Assembly: GCA_965218715.1 (NCBI GenBank)
Contig: CBDCLY010000016.1
Span: 1 to 49,346, forward strand
Direction of reading: 5' to 3'
DNA: 49,346 bases
Origin: CBDCLY01 sp965218715
GTDB taxonomy: Bacteria > Bacteroidota > Bacteroidia > Flavobacteriales_E > Vicingaceae
The position numbers were made by a program, and so were the translations under genes. Below, in pieces: positions 25,670 through 35,051 of this stretch (the stretch's first letter is position 1; the number at the start of each line of letters is the position of its first letter). Below the pieces are notes generated by a model. That model ran no database searches, was not told the origin of the DNA, and was given only the letters and a program-made list of their open reading frames with translations.

Positions 25670-28600
25670 TCATTCATTCAAGAGATGCATTTTAACTGGG
25701 CCATTATTCCTAGTGCTGATAATGACTCTTTTGCCGTTTAGCAATTTAATAATGGCCATGTCTTTTACATCACCAGATATCTGTAGTCCGCTTTCTGACC
25801 AAGGAACTGGCCTGAATTCGCCTTTCCCATTTCCCAGTAGCAATTGTCCATAGGAAGCATCCTGTCTTTTGGTTTCCGTTTCTGTATGAAATAAGTTGCC
25901 CGCCAAAACGATGTCTAGATGACTATCACTATTTACATCTAAAGTGATCATGCTATTGATGCTTGATATCTGAGCTTCTTTAGGTAAAGAATGAACCTTG
26001 AAATTTCCATTGCCTTGGTTTTCTAAATATGCGCTAGTCATGCTTTTGGCCTCTAAATGCAGCAGATCCTTTAATCGCTTTCCATAAACTTCCTTTAGGC
26101 TAGAATTGGCAAATGATTCATAACTAGGAAACTCAGATTTTAAATCCTTCAGCTGCTCGGAGGAGCATGACCTTCCTCTTACAGGATAAGATATTCCATT
26201 ATTGAAATAGCCTAATATGATGTCATTTTTTCCATTTGAATCCAGGTCACCTGCATATACTTGAAAGGGTGCTATAAAGCTTGCTTTGTACTTGCTATTC
26301 TCACCAAGATTGCCAGCAAACAAATCCACATCGCCATCATTATCAATGTCTGCTGTATCCAAGCTATACCACCATCCAGAATAATTTTTTAGAGCGTATT
26401 CATCTTCCTTTTGTTTAAACCCTTTTCCATCATTTAAGAAATAAAGAATGGGCATCCATTCTCCAATTATCACTAAATCATCAAATCCATTCTTATCGAT
26501 GTCTAGCCATTGGGCATCTGTTACCATCCCTAAATCATTTAAAACTGCTTGATAAGAATTATCTGCTAAGCTAAATTTTCCGCCATCATTGATTAGCAAT
26601 TGACTTGAGGCCGGGAAAGGGTAGTGGCCGGGTATCAATCTTCCTCCTATGAATAGATCCAAATCTCCATCATTGTCTACATCGTTTGGTTTTACGCAGG
26701 AGCTACTGCTCTGGATCCTTGGAATTGAATTGGGTCTAGCTTCAAACTGACCATTTCCATCATTGATAAAAAGTCCATCCTGATAGGCATTGTCTCCTGC
26801 TTTCCACTCATTACTACCTCTTGCTACATAAATGTCCAAATCTTGGTCTCCATCTGCATCAAAAAAAGCAATCCCCATGTCTTCATGCTGCTTTTGGTTT
26901 TTCCAAACGGTTTGCTGACTTAGTATAAATTCTCCTTCCTTGTTCTGAAAATAAATTTGGGCTGGATTTCCTGCAGAGCCACCAATCATAAAATCATCCA
27001 GGCCATCGCCATTTAAGTCACCACTTTCAATGAAGGGCCCTAATTGCGAGTATTTATGTGGAAGTAAGATCTCCTTTTCATAATCATCATAAATAACTTC
27101 TCTTTGATTGCTTTTTAAATCTAGGTGGGGATCTACAAGCATTGAAAACCATTTTGAAGGACTTTCATTTACAATTGTATTTGTAGTTGTCGCTTGAGAA
27201 TAGCTGAGTTGAATCAATTGGTTGGCATTAATGTTTTTTAGTTCTTGAGATTTTCCATCAGGCCATGCAATAGTCAATAGATCTATTTCATCATAGTTTC
27301 CTAAACCAAAATGAACCAAAGCATCTGCACTGGATTGGAATCCTTTTGCCAAACTTTGAAAGTGCAATTGCTGTTCGTCTTTATAAAAAATGCGGATTTC
27401 AGATCCAATACCAGCCACATTTCCCTTTGGGCCAATTAGTTGTATTTGTAAATAGTTGCCTTCCTTAGGATTGTTATTTCTATAAACTATAGCAGTATCT
27501 TGAAGATTATTAAGAAGAATGTCTAAATCTCCATCTCGATCTAAATCGGCTATTGCCATTCCATTGCTAAATCCAGAATAATGCAAATTCCAATCATCTA
27601 CTTTATTCTCGAAGCTTAGTTCAGCGGTGTTCCTAAAAACATAGTTTGGAATGGCTTCTTCAGGAATTTGATCCAAATAATGTTGAAAATTCTTCCTCAA
27701 CATGATTGTGTGTTGTCTGCTTAATACCTTTTTATTGAAATCTGCATTCCTAAAATCTTTAGCCAACCCATTGCTGATGTATAGGTCTTTCCAGCCATCA
27801 TTGTCAAGATCACTAAAAATTGCCGACCAAGACCAATCGGTATAGGCGATGTTGGCCAATTCTGCAATTTCACTAAAATGATTGTTCCCATTGTTGATTT
27901 GCAAGGTGTTTTGCATGTACTGATAATGCCTATTGTTCGCTACATTATCCCAGAAACTACTTGGTTTCATGGCCGACATGTTGACCTTCTTTCTTCTATT
28001 ATCCTCCGCCATCATATCGAGAACAAAAACATCCAATAATAAATCATTATTGAAATCGGCAATGTCGCTTCCCATGGAAAAATTAGAGATGTGATTGAAG
28101 GCCAAATTTTCGGCCCTTAAGAAACTTCCATTTTGTTGGTTTAGCAAATAGGCATCCTTTTCAGAATAGTCATTCGCTACATAGATATCGGGCCATCCAT
28201 CTTGATTTAAATCACCCAAACTTGCACTAAGACCAAAGGCCCAATCAGCAACTCCAGACTCGTAACTGACATCTGTGAATGTTTGATTACCATTGTTTTT
28301 GAACAGCTGATTATTGGCATCGTTTGGTAGGTCTTTCTCCGCTTTCAAACGAAGCTCAAAGGGCAAATAGAAATTATAAGGATGATTGACTAAAAACAAG
28401 TCCAAATCATTGTCTCTGTCATAATCGAAAAATAAAGCTTGCACAGACCAATGCTGACTTGCCAAACCAAATTGATTTGCTCTTTCTGTAAAAGTTGGAA
28501 TGCCATCATTCTGGTTGGCGTCTCCATTGTTGATGAACAATTCGTTGCTGCGATTCTCTGGAGCATTTAAACTGTTTCCAGCGTAACACACATAAATGTC

Positions 28601-29002
28601 GTTCCAACCATCGGAATTGATATCAACAATGCTAACTCCAGTTGACCAAGCACTTTTACCAATTGCCCCGCTGATTTTACTTGTGTTTTGAAATCTTAAA
28701 CTTCCCTTGTTGATGTACAATGCATTTTCATTTTGGTTAGCAACAAAATAGACATCTGGCAATTCATCATTGTTTAAATCGCCAACGGCCACACCGCCAC
28801 CATTTAAACTGTATTGGTTGGTGAACAAATTCATTTCAGAATTTTGGACCACATCATTGATAAAAGCGATACCTGATTGTGAAGGAGAGATTAGGCTAAA
28901 TGCATCTTGTTTTTTTTGACTATTTCTTTGTTCAGCCTCGTTGGTGCAGGCCAAACAAAAGAAAATAATTAAGTAAATGAAATTGGTTTTATTGGTGCTC
29001 AT
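25670..29002 (-). CDS. VCBS-repeat lipoprotein with central ASPIC/UnbV domain (CRTAC1-like)
   Basis: The 1110-residue protein begins with a lipoprotein signal (IIFFCLAC, lipidated Cys19). It contains 14 FG-GAP/VCBS loops. Seven lie before and seven after one ASPIC/UnbV domain at about residues 520-610 (YLQIQLIGPKGNVAGIGSEI, GLGNYDEIDLLTIAWPDGKSQEL). This supports two seven-bladed propellers joined by the UnbV domain. Calcium-binding loops include GDLNNDELPD, ADLDRDGDLD and NDVDNDGDLD. Such proteins are common surface or periplasmic proteins of Bacteroidota; some sit next to SusCD pairs, but this one stands alone. The function is unknown, with adhesion or glycan binding plausible. There is no T9SS sorting domain, so anchoring is by lipid. 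Confidence 0.9.
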   Translation of the reverse strand: MSTNKTNFIYLIIFFCLACTNEAEQRNSQKKQDAFSLISPSQSGIAFINDVVQNSEMNLFTNQYSLNGGGVAVGDLNNDELPDVYFVANQNENALYINKGSLRFQNTSKISGAIGKSAWSTGVSIVDINSDGWNDIYVCYAGNSLNAPENRSNELFINNGDANQNDGIPTFTERANQFGLASQHWSVQALFFDYDRDNDLDLFLVNHPYNFYLPFELRLKAEKDLPNDANNQLFKNNGNQTFTDVSYESGVADWAFGLSASLGDLNQDGWPDIYVANDYSEKDAYLLNQQNGSFLRAENLAFNHISNFSMGSDIADFNNDLLLDVFVLDMMAEDNRRKKVNMSAMKPSSFWDNVANNRHYQYMQNTLQINNGNNHFSEIAELANIAYTDWSWSAIFSDLDNDGWKDLYISNGLAKDFRNADFNKKVLSRQHTIMLRKNFQHYLDQIPEEAIPNYVFRNTAELSFENKVDDWNLHYSGFSNGMAIADLDRDGDLDILLNNLQDTAIVYRNNNPKEGNYLQIQLIGPKGNVAGIGSEIRIFYKDEQQLHFQSLAKGFQSSADALVHFGLGNYDEIDLLTIAWPDGKSQELKNINANQLIQLSYSQATTTNTIVNESPSKWFSMLVDPHLDLKSNQREVIYDDYEKEILLPHKYSQLGPFIESGDLNGDGLDDFMIGGSAGNPAQIYFQNKEGEFILSQQTVWKNQKQHEDMGIAFFDADGDQDLDIYVARGSNEWKAGDNAYQDGLFINDGNGQFEARPNSIPRIQSSSSCVKPNDVDNDGDLDLFIGGRLIPGHYPFPASSQLLINDGGKFSLADNSYQAVLNDLGMVTDAQWLDIDKNGFDDLVIIGEWMPILYFLNDGKGFKQKEDEYALKNYSGWWYSLDTADIDNDGDVDLFAGNLGENSKYKASFIAPFQVYAGDLDSNGKNDIILGYFNNGISYPVRGRSCSSEQLKDLKSEFPSYESFANSSLKEVYGKRLKDLLHLEAKSMTSAYLENQGNGNFKVHSLPKEAQISSINSMITLDVNSDSHLDIVLAGNLFHTETETKRQDASYGQLLLGNGKGEFRPVPWSESGLQISGDVKDMAIIKLLNGKRVIISTRNNGPVKMHLLNE

Positions 29003-29103
29003 TTAAGGACTTATTGAGACTAAAATACTCTAATTAATTTCAAAATGATTTGATCGGATGGTTCGCTATTCATGAATAAAGAAACAATAGGTGGGGTTAA
29101 AAA

Positions 29104-31473
29104 CTACCTTAAGAGCATCAGGTTTGAATTCATTTCTTTATGAATAATTTCAGATTTCCCCCAATCTTGATAACTGTATTCTATGCTTAACATAAAGCTA
29201 CCTTCAAGTACTTTTAAGCCTTTGCTTCTTCCATCCCATTTTGGATGCAGGCTGTTGTCTTCAAAAACTAAGACCCCCCAACGATTGTAGATTTTCACCC
29301 TTAAGCTCAATAAATTATTTGCTTTTAGATCAAAATAATCATTCACACCGTCATTGTTTGGAGTAAATACATTTGGGAAAAGGATACTTGGCAAACAATC
29401 TTCAGCAGTAATCATGTTAATGTTAACGGTGTCTCTAGTGGTGCAAACACCATTATCAACCCTTACCCAAAACAATCCAGAATTTTTAACACTGATTTCT
29501 TGAGTGAATTCATTAGTGTTCCAGATGAATGTATTTCCTGCAGTTCCTGCACTTAAGACAAGAGAATCAATTCCGCATAAAGTAGTATCCATGGTGTTTA
29601 AGCCAATTGGTGTAGGAATTTCATTGACTTGAATGCTATCACTAGTCTGACAACCCAAGCTATCAGATCCAGTAAGTAGGTATTTTCCTTCGCTACTTAT
29701 GATTAAGTCTTTGCTGCTTTCTCCAGTATTCCATAAATAGCTATCAATGTTATTGCAAGAAGGCTGAAGCAGGAAACTGCTGCCAACACAAATTGCTGTG
29801 TCCAATCCTAGATCTAAACTCAATTGGGCAGATTGAGAAATTAGTATGCTATCTCTAAACACTTTGCCGCAGTTTTCTACCCTTACATGGTATTCGCCCG
29901 CTTGTTTAACCATTAGACTGCTGTTTGTACTCCCATCGCTCCATAAAAATTGATCTCCAGGCTTAATATTGGTTTGGAGCAGAAGAGAATCTTCAAAACA
30001 GATGTTCGTATCATTTCCAAGATCTACCCGGTTTTGTTCATCCGTCCATTTAAAAAGAAGGGCAGATTCATTCGAAGGAGCATTAAGGTTGGTGTCGCCG
30101 TCGTACATTGGTAAATAAGCCGAATTGAAACTACTTAGTCCATATAGGTCACCATCCGAATCAATTTCAATTTGATTTTGAAACCCAGTATTGATGTCCA
30201 ATTGTTGAAGCTCAATAAAATTTCCTGTGGAATCAATTAGAGCCAAAAAGACATTGTTTTTATTTGGCGAGATTAAGCGCTTATTCGTGTCTTGGCCAAA
30301 TTGTACGGTGTCTCTAAAAACACCAGAAACATAAACCTTTGCATCTGGTCTAATTGCGGAACTGTGTATGAAAACCCTATTCTTGCTAGAAATGTGTTGA
30401 GCCCACATGAAGTCGCCATTCAACTTCCAACGACTTACATAAGAATCAAAAAGGCCTTTAGAAACAAATGAAATTGGGTTTCCTGTATTGGCATTTTTTA
30501 ACGTGTCGGTAAAAAACCCAGTCTGACAAAGCGTAGTGTTGGTCCAAATTTCCGTGGTATTGGGGTAAACGCTTTTGTCTCCAATTAAATGAGAATAGGA
30601 AATAAGTGATTTATCCTTCGTCAAATTAAGAGTTAAAACATCGTAAAAGACATTTCCGCTAGCGGTTAAATGTTTTACACCGTTATCTGTATCAAAGGCA
30701 ATTTGACCATAGAAACGAAAAGTAGCAGAAACATGGGTTCCTACGGTTTTGATGTCACCAGCTAAGATTTGGAATCCAGGCCCTCTGATGTGATAGACCC
30801 AGTCTAAATTGCCCGAGGGATCCATTTTTACAATGGCTCCATCCATGTTATTTGGGGTAAAAAAGGAAGTTTTGTTTAGATCTGGATCTAAATCAACTGG
30901 AGTATTTGGAAAACCACCTGAAAAGGCTGCACTTACGTAAATGTTGTTTGAATCATCAATGGCCACACGTGGCAAATACATTCCAGGAGAGCCACCCAAT
31001 CTACCAACTCGAATCAAGTTTCCATCATTATCCAATCGAGTAATAAAAATGGCATTTCCTCCAGCTGGACTTACATTGAAGGTATTGGAAGAAGGGTCAA
31101 AATCTGTGTCGGCAGAAAAATTCCCAACAATTACAATTTCGCCCAAGGAATTGATTGCGATTTGATGGGATTCCGTTTTTGACTGACCAAAAAACTGCTT
31201 GGCCCAAAGAATGCTTCCACAAGAATCGAATTTTAAAAAGAAAACTTCGCCAAACCTGAGGTCCACCAATGTGTCCTCACCATTAATGGTGTTTACAAAA
31301 AGGCTGTCGTAGAAAGTTCCTGTGGCAAAATAGTTTCCTTGTCCATCAATGGCGATATCTCTAGTATTAATTTGATCGCTTGACCTCAATTGCTGCACCC
31401 AATCTGCTTTCTGCGCTGTGCCTTGCAAGCACAAAGAGATGAAAAGTAAGGAGATGAATAAAGCCTTAAGCAT
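29104..31473 (-). CDS. Secreted beta-propeller/Ig-like protein with gliding-motility-type (CHU_C) C-terminal domain
   Basis: The start at ATG 31473 gives the signal peptide MLKALFISLLFISLCLQGTAQ and 789 residues. Residues 20-480 consist of repeated strands with turns such as IDGQGNYFATGTFYDS, NSLGEIVIVGNFS and DDSNNIYVSAAF, resembling SBBP-type propeller repeats. Residues 490-710 hold three Ig-like repeats with the pattern C-x-D-S-L-x-L plus a central W (FLWSDGSTNS, YLWNTGESS, FIWNTNEFT). The C-terminus is the type B T9SS sorting domain: FPNVFTPNNDGVNDYFDL, KIYNRWGVLVFED, WDGRSKG. The protein should be exported by T9SS. Its role is unknown. Confidence 0.88.
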   Translation of the reverse strand: MLKALFISLLFISLCLQGTAQKADWVQQLRSSDQINTRDIAIDGQGNYFATGTFYDSLFVNTINGEDTLVDLRFGEVFFLKFDSCGSILWAKQFFGQSKTESHQIAINSLGEIVIVGNFSADTDFDPSSNTFNVSPAGGNAIFITRLDNDGNLIRVGRLGGSPGMYLPRVAIDDSNNIYVSAAFSGGFPNTPVDLDPDLNKTSFFTPNNMDGAIVKMDPSGNLDWVYHIRGPGFQILAGDIKTVGTHVSATFRFYGQIAFDTDNGVKHLTASGNVFYDVLTLNLTKDKSLISYSHLIGDKSVYPNTTEIWTNTTLCQTGFFTDTLKNANTGNPISFVSKGLFDSYVSRWKLNGDFMWAQHISSKNRVFIHSSAIRPDAKVYVSGVFRDTVQFGQDTNKRLISPNKNNVFLALIDSTGNFIELQQLDINTGFQNQIEIDSDGDLYGLSSFNSAYLPMYDGDTNLNAPSNESALLFKWTDEQNRVDLGNDTNICFEDSLLLQTNIKPGDQFLWSDGSTNSSLMVKQAGEYHVRVENCGKVFRDSILISQSAQLSLDLGLDTAICVGSSFLLQPSCNNIDSYLWNTGESSKDLIISSEGKYLLTGSDSLGCQTSDSIQVNEIPTPIGLNTMDTTLCGIDSLVLSAGTAGNTFIWNTNEFTQEISVKNSGLFWVRVDNGVCTTRDTVNINMITAEDCLPSILFPNVFTPNNDGVNDYFDLKANNLLSLRVKIYNRWGVLVFEDNSLHPKWDGRSKGLKVLEGSFMLSIEYSYQDWGKSEIIHKEMNSNLMLLR

Positions 31474-31591
31474 GAAATTAATTTCTAGAAAATTAACCAA
31501 TTGTAACATACAAAGTCATCGATTTTGTATGCAAGTATCTTGTTAGGGGCTATAAATTTTTATTACCCTTGTAAAGAGTAATTAAGAACAT

Positions 31592-34500
31592 TTGGAAAAG
31601 CAATCTTCATTCTCCTTTAATTTTTTGCCCACAAAGCATCTGTTCCATTTATTGGGCTATTATTCCTTGTTTTTCTTGGCTACTGTTTATGCCAATCTTC
31701 CCATCAATGGCTTTAGTTTGCTATTGGCAACACTCTTTCTTGTAGGTCCAATAGTTCCATTATGGCAAACGCATTTAATTACAGATCAGTACAATAGACG
31801 ATTGTTTCATTTGCAAGCAAGAATCATCTATAGCGTAATCTATACCACAACTATGCTCATGTTTTCCATGGTGGATGAGGATAGGTCTAAAAGTCCATCT
31901 GAGGTAATTTCAATTGCTGTTCTTCCATTCTTGTACAGTTGGCTGTTTACTTTTTTAATGCTCAAGCTCAATTTTGATTTTTTAAGTAACAAAAGGAACT
32001 ATTTTATTCATCGATTGAAATGGTTTACCATACCTGGTTTAATTGTTTGTTTTGCAATCTTGGTCATGCATTTCAATTGGTTCAATGAAAATTCAGATAA
32101 AGAAATAGCATGGAATGAACTTGAAAGCTTAGACTTTGATGATTTCAACCGACATCCAAAGTATTTTTCTGAGTACGCAGCCCAAATCGATTCTAAAATA
32201 GCAGCCTATTTTACCTCCTCTGGAGAATTAAGAGAAATATCAGCTGTCTTTATTGCTGGTAATTCATGGGTAAAACCTTGGGACTCTGAGAGCTATCCTT
32301 TGTTAAAGCATGAGTTGTATCATTTTCACATTACTGAGATTTGTGCAAGGTTGGCTAGAAAAGAGGCATATGCTCAAATCAAAGCAGGATATGGCAAAGA
32401 GGCTGTGATGTCTGTTTTGGAAGAAAATAGAGACCTGGAGAGAAGAATGCAATACTTGTATGACCTTGAAAGCAATCATAGTTTAATTGAAGATAAGCAA
32501 AGTGAGTGGGAGTATATTATTGATAGTGCTTTGATAGATTTAGACGTTTATTGGACATCAGACATTTTTAAACCCTCCAGGAAGCAATACAAAAGGAGAA
32601 AGTATTACAGAAATTTATACATAGATGATGCTTTGGAGATCAATGGGGGAAACGAATTAATGCCACATGAAGAACGATATACGAATCATTATCGTTTCGA
32701 CTATACCAAGAACATGGAATTGGCCAGAGTCACCTATTATTCTGGGGGAAGAATTGCCAAGGATCCCCTTTTTAATGCAGCTCGACTTGACATTAAACGC
32801 ATCAATGACAAGCAAGTTAAATGGAGCTTTTTCGATGGAAAAGGAAAGGCCATCCAACTTAAATCTGGCTACCATAGTAGAATATTTGAGAAGAGAGGGA
32901 ATGTAATGAACTCACGGTATTTTGATGCTAAAGGAAATTCAATTGCTTTGAATGATGGTGTTTTTAGGAGACATTACCGCCTTGATGATGTTGGAAGGGT
33001 TAGAAGTTTGAAGTATTTCAATCAATCTGGCACACAAATGAAGAACAAAGAAGGGGTGGAAGAAGTTCGGTTCAACTACTTAAATGATTCAATAAAACTG
33101 GCCTTTGAATTGTTAAACTTTTCCAGCTTAGGTAAAGCGATAGAAGACATCTACGGAATCTATTCCCGTACATACATTTATGACAATGAGGGGAATTTAA
33201 GGTTGAATTCTTTTCTTGATAAAGAGGGACAAGCGGCCTACCATAATGGATTTCATGTTCGGGTAAATGTTCATGATGAGCTAGGCAGAATAAGGAATAC
33301 ACAGTATTGGGATGAAGATGAAATGTTGGTGGAGAATGAAAAAGGGATAGCAAAGTATAGCTATTCCGACGATAGATATGGCAATATCTCTCGCTACGCT
33401 TCTTACAATCATAATGATGTGTTAAAGGCTGAAGAGGAGGGTGTTGCGCAATATTATTTTAAGTACGACATCAAGAAAAATCGATTAATGAATGCCGTAT
33501 ATGATACCGGAAGTCGATTGCTATATGATGAGGATGGATATGGTAAGGTTGTTTATACTTATGATAGTTTGAATCGGAAGACTAGTGTATGCAATTTAGA
33601 TGCTTACAACTACTACTTGCCTAGGCCTAGTATAGGAGGAATGGAAGAAATTACTTATGAGGATGCAGCGGATGGAAGCAAAACGGTTCATTGCCAATAT
33701 TTAAAAAGAAATGGTGAGGCAGACACCAATTTAAGAGGTGTTGCTTCCATTGTTGAAGAGTATGATACTTCGAATAATTTATTGGAGATGAGAGTCTTTA
33801 ATTTGAATGGTGAATTACATGCGAGCCAGCATCAAACAGCAATATACCGATATGTTTATGATGAAAATGGAAACAAAACCAAGGCAAGTTTCTATACTCC
33901 ACAAGATGAACCAGCCAATGCGCGCGGAAATGTATTCATCAATAATTATAAATACGATGCTGAAGGTACCATGTTAGAGCGATCCTATTTAGACACAGCA
34001 GAGCAATTGATAGCATTTGGAGGCCCAGCTAGAATTGTTTGGAAGGAAGATAACAAGGGAAATATATTGGAAGAGCGCTTGTATAATGAGCAGAATCAGT
34101 TGATGGATAGTATAGTGGCGATTTCAAAGTTTTGGTACAATGATAAATCTGAAGTGATTGAAGAAAAAGATTTTAATCAAATGAATGAATTAACTGATTG
34201 GAGGAAATTTGAAAGAGATGAAAATGGAAAAGTGATCAAGACTAGCTTTTATTTCGAAGATGCTACAAAGAAGGAAGATGGCCTAGGAGTTCATTCTTAC
34301 CATTATGTTTATGAGAAGAAAAAGCTTGTCAGAGAAGAGCACCGCAACAAAGACTTGGAATTAACTGAAATAAAAGGCATAGCACAGTACAAAACGATTA
34401 GGGACGAACGTGGTTTAGTCATCAAAGAATTTAGTTACGATAAAAATAAGCGATTGGCAATCCCAAGTGATCAAGACCATGCGAAGAAGGAGTATGCCTA

Positions 34501-34801
34501 TGACGATTATGATCGAATTGTTTCCACCTACTTTTATGGGAGCGATGAAAAGGCCCTTAGTGGGGAAGGCGAAATTTCAGAAATAAGGTTCGTTTACGAT
34601 AAAAGTGGAAACATTCTCTTTAAGGCAAACTTTAGCACCTATAGCAAGTTATGCATTGATGAAGAAGGAGTTGCCATCTATTCTTATCAGTACAATCGAC
34701 ACAACGACATTAGCAACTCTGAAACCTTTAATTTAGAAGAAGCGGAGAAGATTGAAAGCGATATTGAATGGCTGTATAGTGGAAGTCCTTATTACGATTG
34801 A
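31592..34801 (+). CDS. Membrane protein with five N-terminal helices and a long YD/RHS-like repeat domain
   Basis: The start is a TTG at 31592. An in-frame TAA lies two codons upstream, and the first ATG would remove two membrane helices. Residues 15-165 contain about five transmembrane segments. Residues 300-1060 are some sixteen degenerate repeats of about 40-45 residues built on the pattern Y-x-Y-(D/E)-x-x-G-N-x(6)-Y/F-x(5)-G/L, for example YRYVYDENGNKTKASFY, EITYEDAADGSKTVHC, RFVYDKSGNILFKANF. This resembles YD repeats of RHS proteins, but there is no RHS core or toxin tail. With five helices and N-in, the repeats would face the periplasm. Function unknown. It is divergent from the CHU_C gene. 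Confidence 0.75.
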   Translation: MEKQSSFSFNFLPTKHLFHLLGYYSLFFLATVYANLPINGFSLLLATLFLVGPIVPLWQTHLITDQYNRRLFHLQARIIYSVIYTTTMLMFSMVDEDRSKSPSEVISIAVLPFLYSWLFTFLMLKLNFDFLSNKRNYFIHRLKWFTIPGLIVCFAILVMHFNWFNENSDKEIAWNELESLDFDDFNRHPKYFSEYAAQIDSKIAAYFTSSGELREISAVFIAGNSWVKPWDSESYPLLKHELYHFHITEICARLARKEAYAQIKAGYGKEAVMSVLEENRDLERRMQYLYDLESNHSLIEDKQSEWEYIIDSALIDLDVYWTSDIFKPSRKQYKRRKYYRNLYIDDALEINGGNELMPHEERYTNHYRFDYTKNMELARVTYYSGGRIAKDPLFNAARLDIKRINDKQVKWSFFDGKGKAIQLKSGYHSRIFEKRGNVMNSRYFDAKGNSIALNDGVFRRHYRLDDVGRVRSLKYFNQSGTQMKNKEGVEEVRFNYLNDSIKLAFELLNFSSLGKAIEDIYGIYSRTYIYDNEGNLRLNSFLDKEGQAAYHNGFHVRVNVHDELGRIRNTQYWDEDEMLVENEKGIAKYSYSDDRYGNISRYASYNHNDVLKAEEEGVAQYYFKYDIKKNRLMNAVYDTGSRLLYDEDGYGKVVYTYDSLNRKTSVCNLDAYNYYLPRPSIGGMEEITYEDAADGSKTVHCQYLKRNGEADTNLRGVASIVEEYDTSNNLLEMRVFNLNGELHASQHQTAIYRYVYDENGNKTKASFYTPQDEPANARGNVFINNYKYDAEGTMLERSYLDTAEQLIAFGGPARIVWKEDNKGNILEERLYNEQNQLMDSIVAISKFWYNDKSEVIEEKDFNQMNELTDWRKFERDENGKVIKTSFYFEDATKKEDGLGVHSYHYVYEKKKLVREEHRNKDLELTEIKGIAQYKTIRDERGLVIKEFSYDKNKRLAIPSDQDHAKKEYAYDDYDRIVSTYFYGSDEKALSGEGEISEIRFVYDKSGNILFKANFSTYSKLCIDEEGVAIYSYQYNRHNDISNSETFNLEEAEKIESDIEWLYSGSPYYD

Positions 34802-34925
34802 TAGGGTGATCAACCCTCATTTTCAATTCTAATCATTTATTTCTAGCTTAGAGGAACCAAACATAAAGCCATGCTTTACATCATCAATTATGATGGAATT
34901 TATCCTACAAGGAGTTAAATCGCAT

Positions 34926-34957
34926 TAAAAAAAGCCCCATGGAAATGGGGCTTTTTA
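34926..34957 (+). terminator. Rho-independent terminator after the YD-like repeat gene
   Basis: GCCCCAT (34934-34940) and ATGGGGC (34945-34951) form a perfect 7-bp stem with a GGAA loop, preceded by a run of A and followed by TTTTT. The site lies 125 bases after the stop codon at 34801. Confidence 0.85.
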
Positions 34958-34998
34958 TTATCAAAAAACAGAAACCTTGTGTTAGCCTAAATGAATTA

Positions 34999-35029
34999 TT
35001 GATTCCCGAACTATTTATCAATAAATTTA
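34999..35029 (+). promoter_or_regulatory. Possible promoter of the M4 metalloprotease gene
   Basis: TTG at 34999-35001 is followed after 20 bases by TAAATTTA (35022-35029), seven of eight matches to the Bacteroidota -7 consensus TAnnTTTG. Transcription would begin near 35036, after the TTG at 35031, which supports the ATG at 35052 as the true start. Confidence 0.4.
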
Positions 35030-35051
35030 CTTGAGAACGTTTTCCAAATCA

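Noticed and set aside
31592..34801. RHS polymorphic toxin
   Set aside because: No RHS core signature, no C-terminal toxin domain and no downstream immunity gene; the repeats continue almost to the end of the protein.
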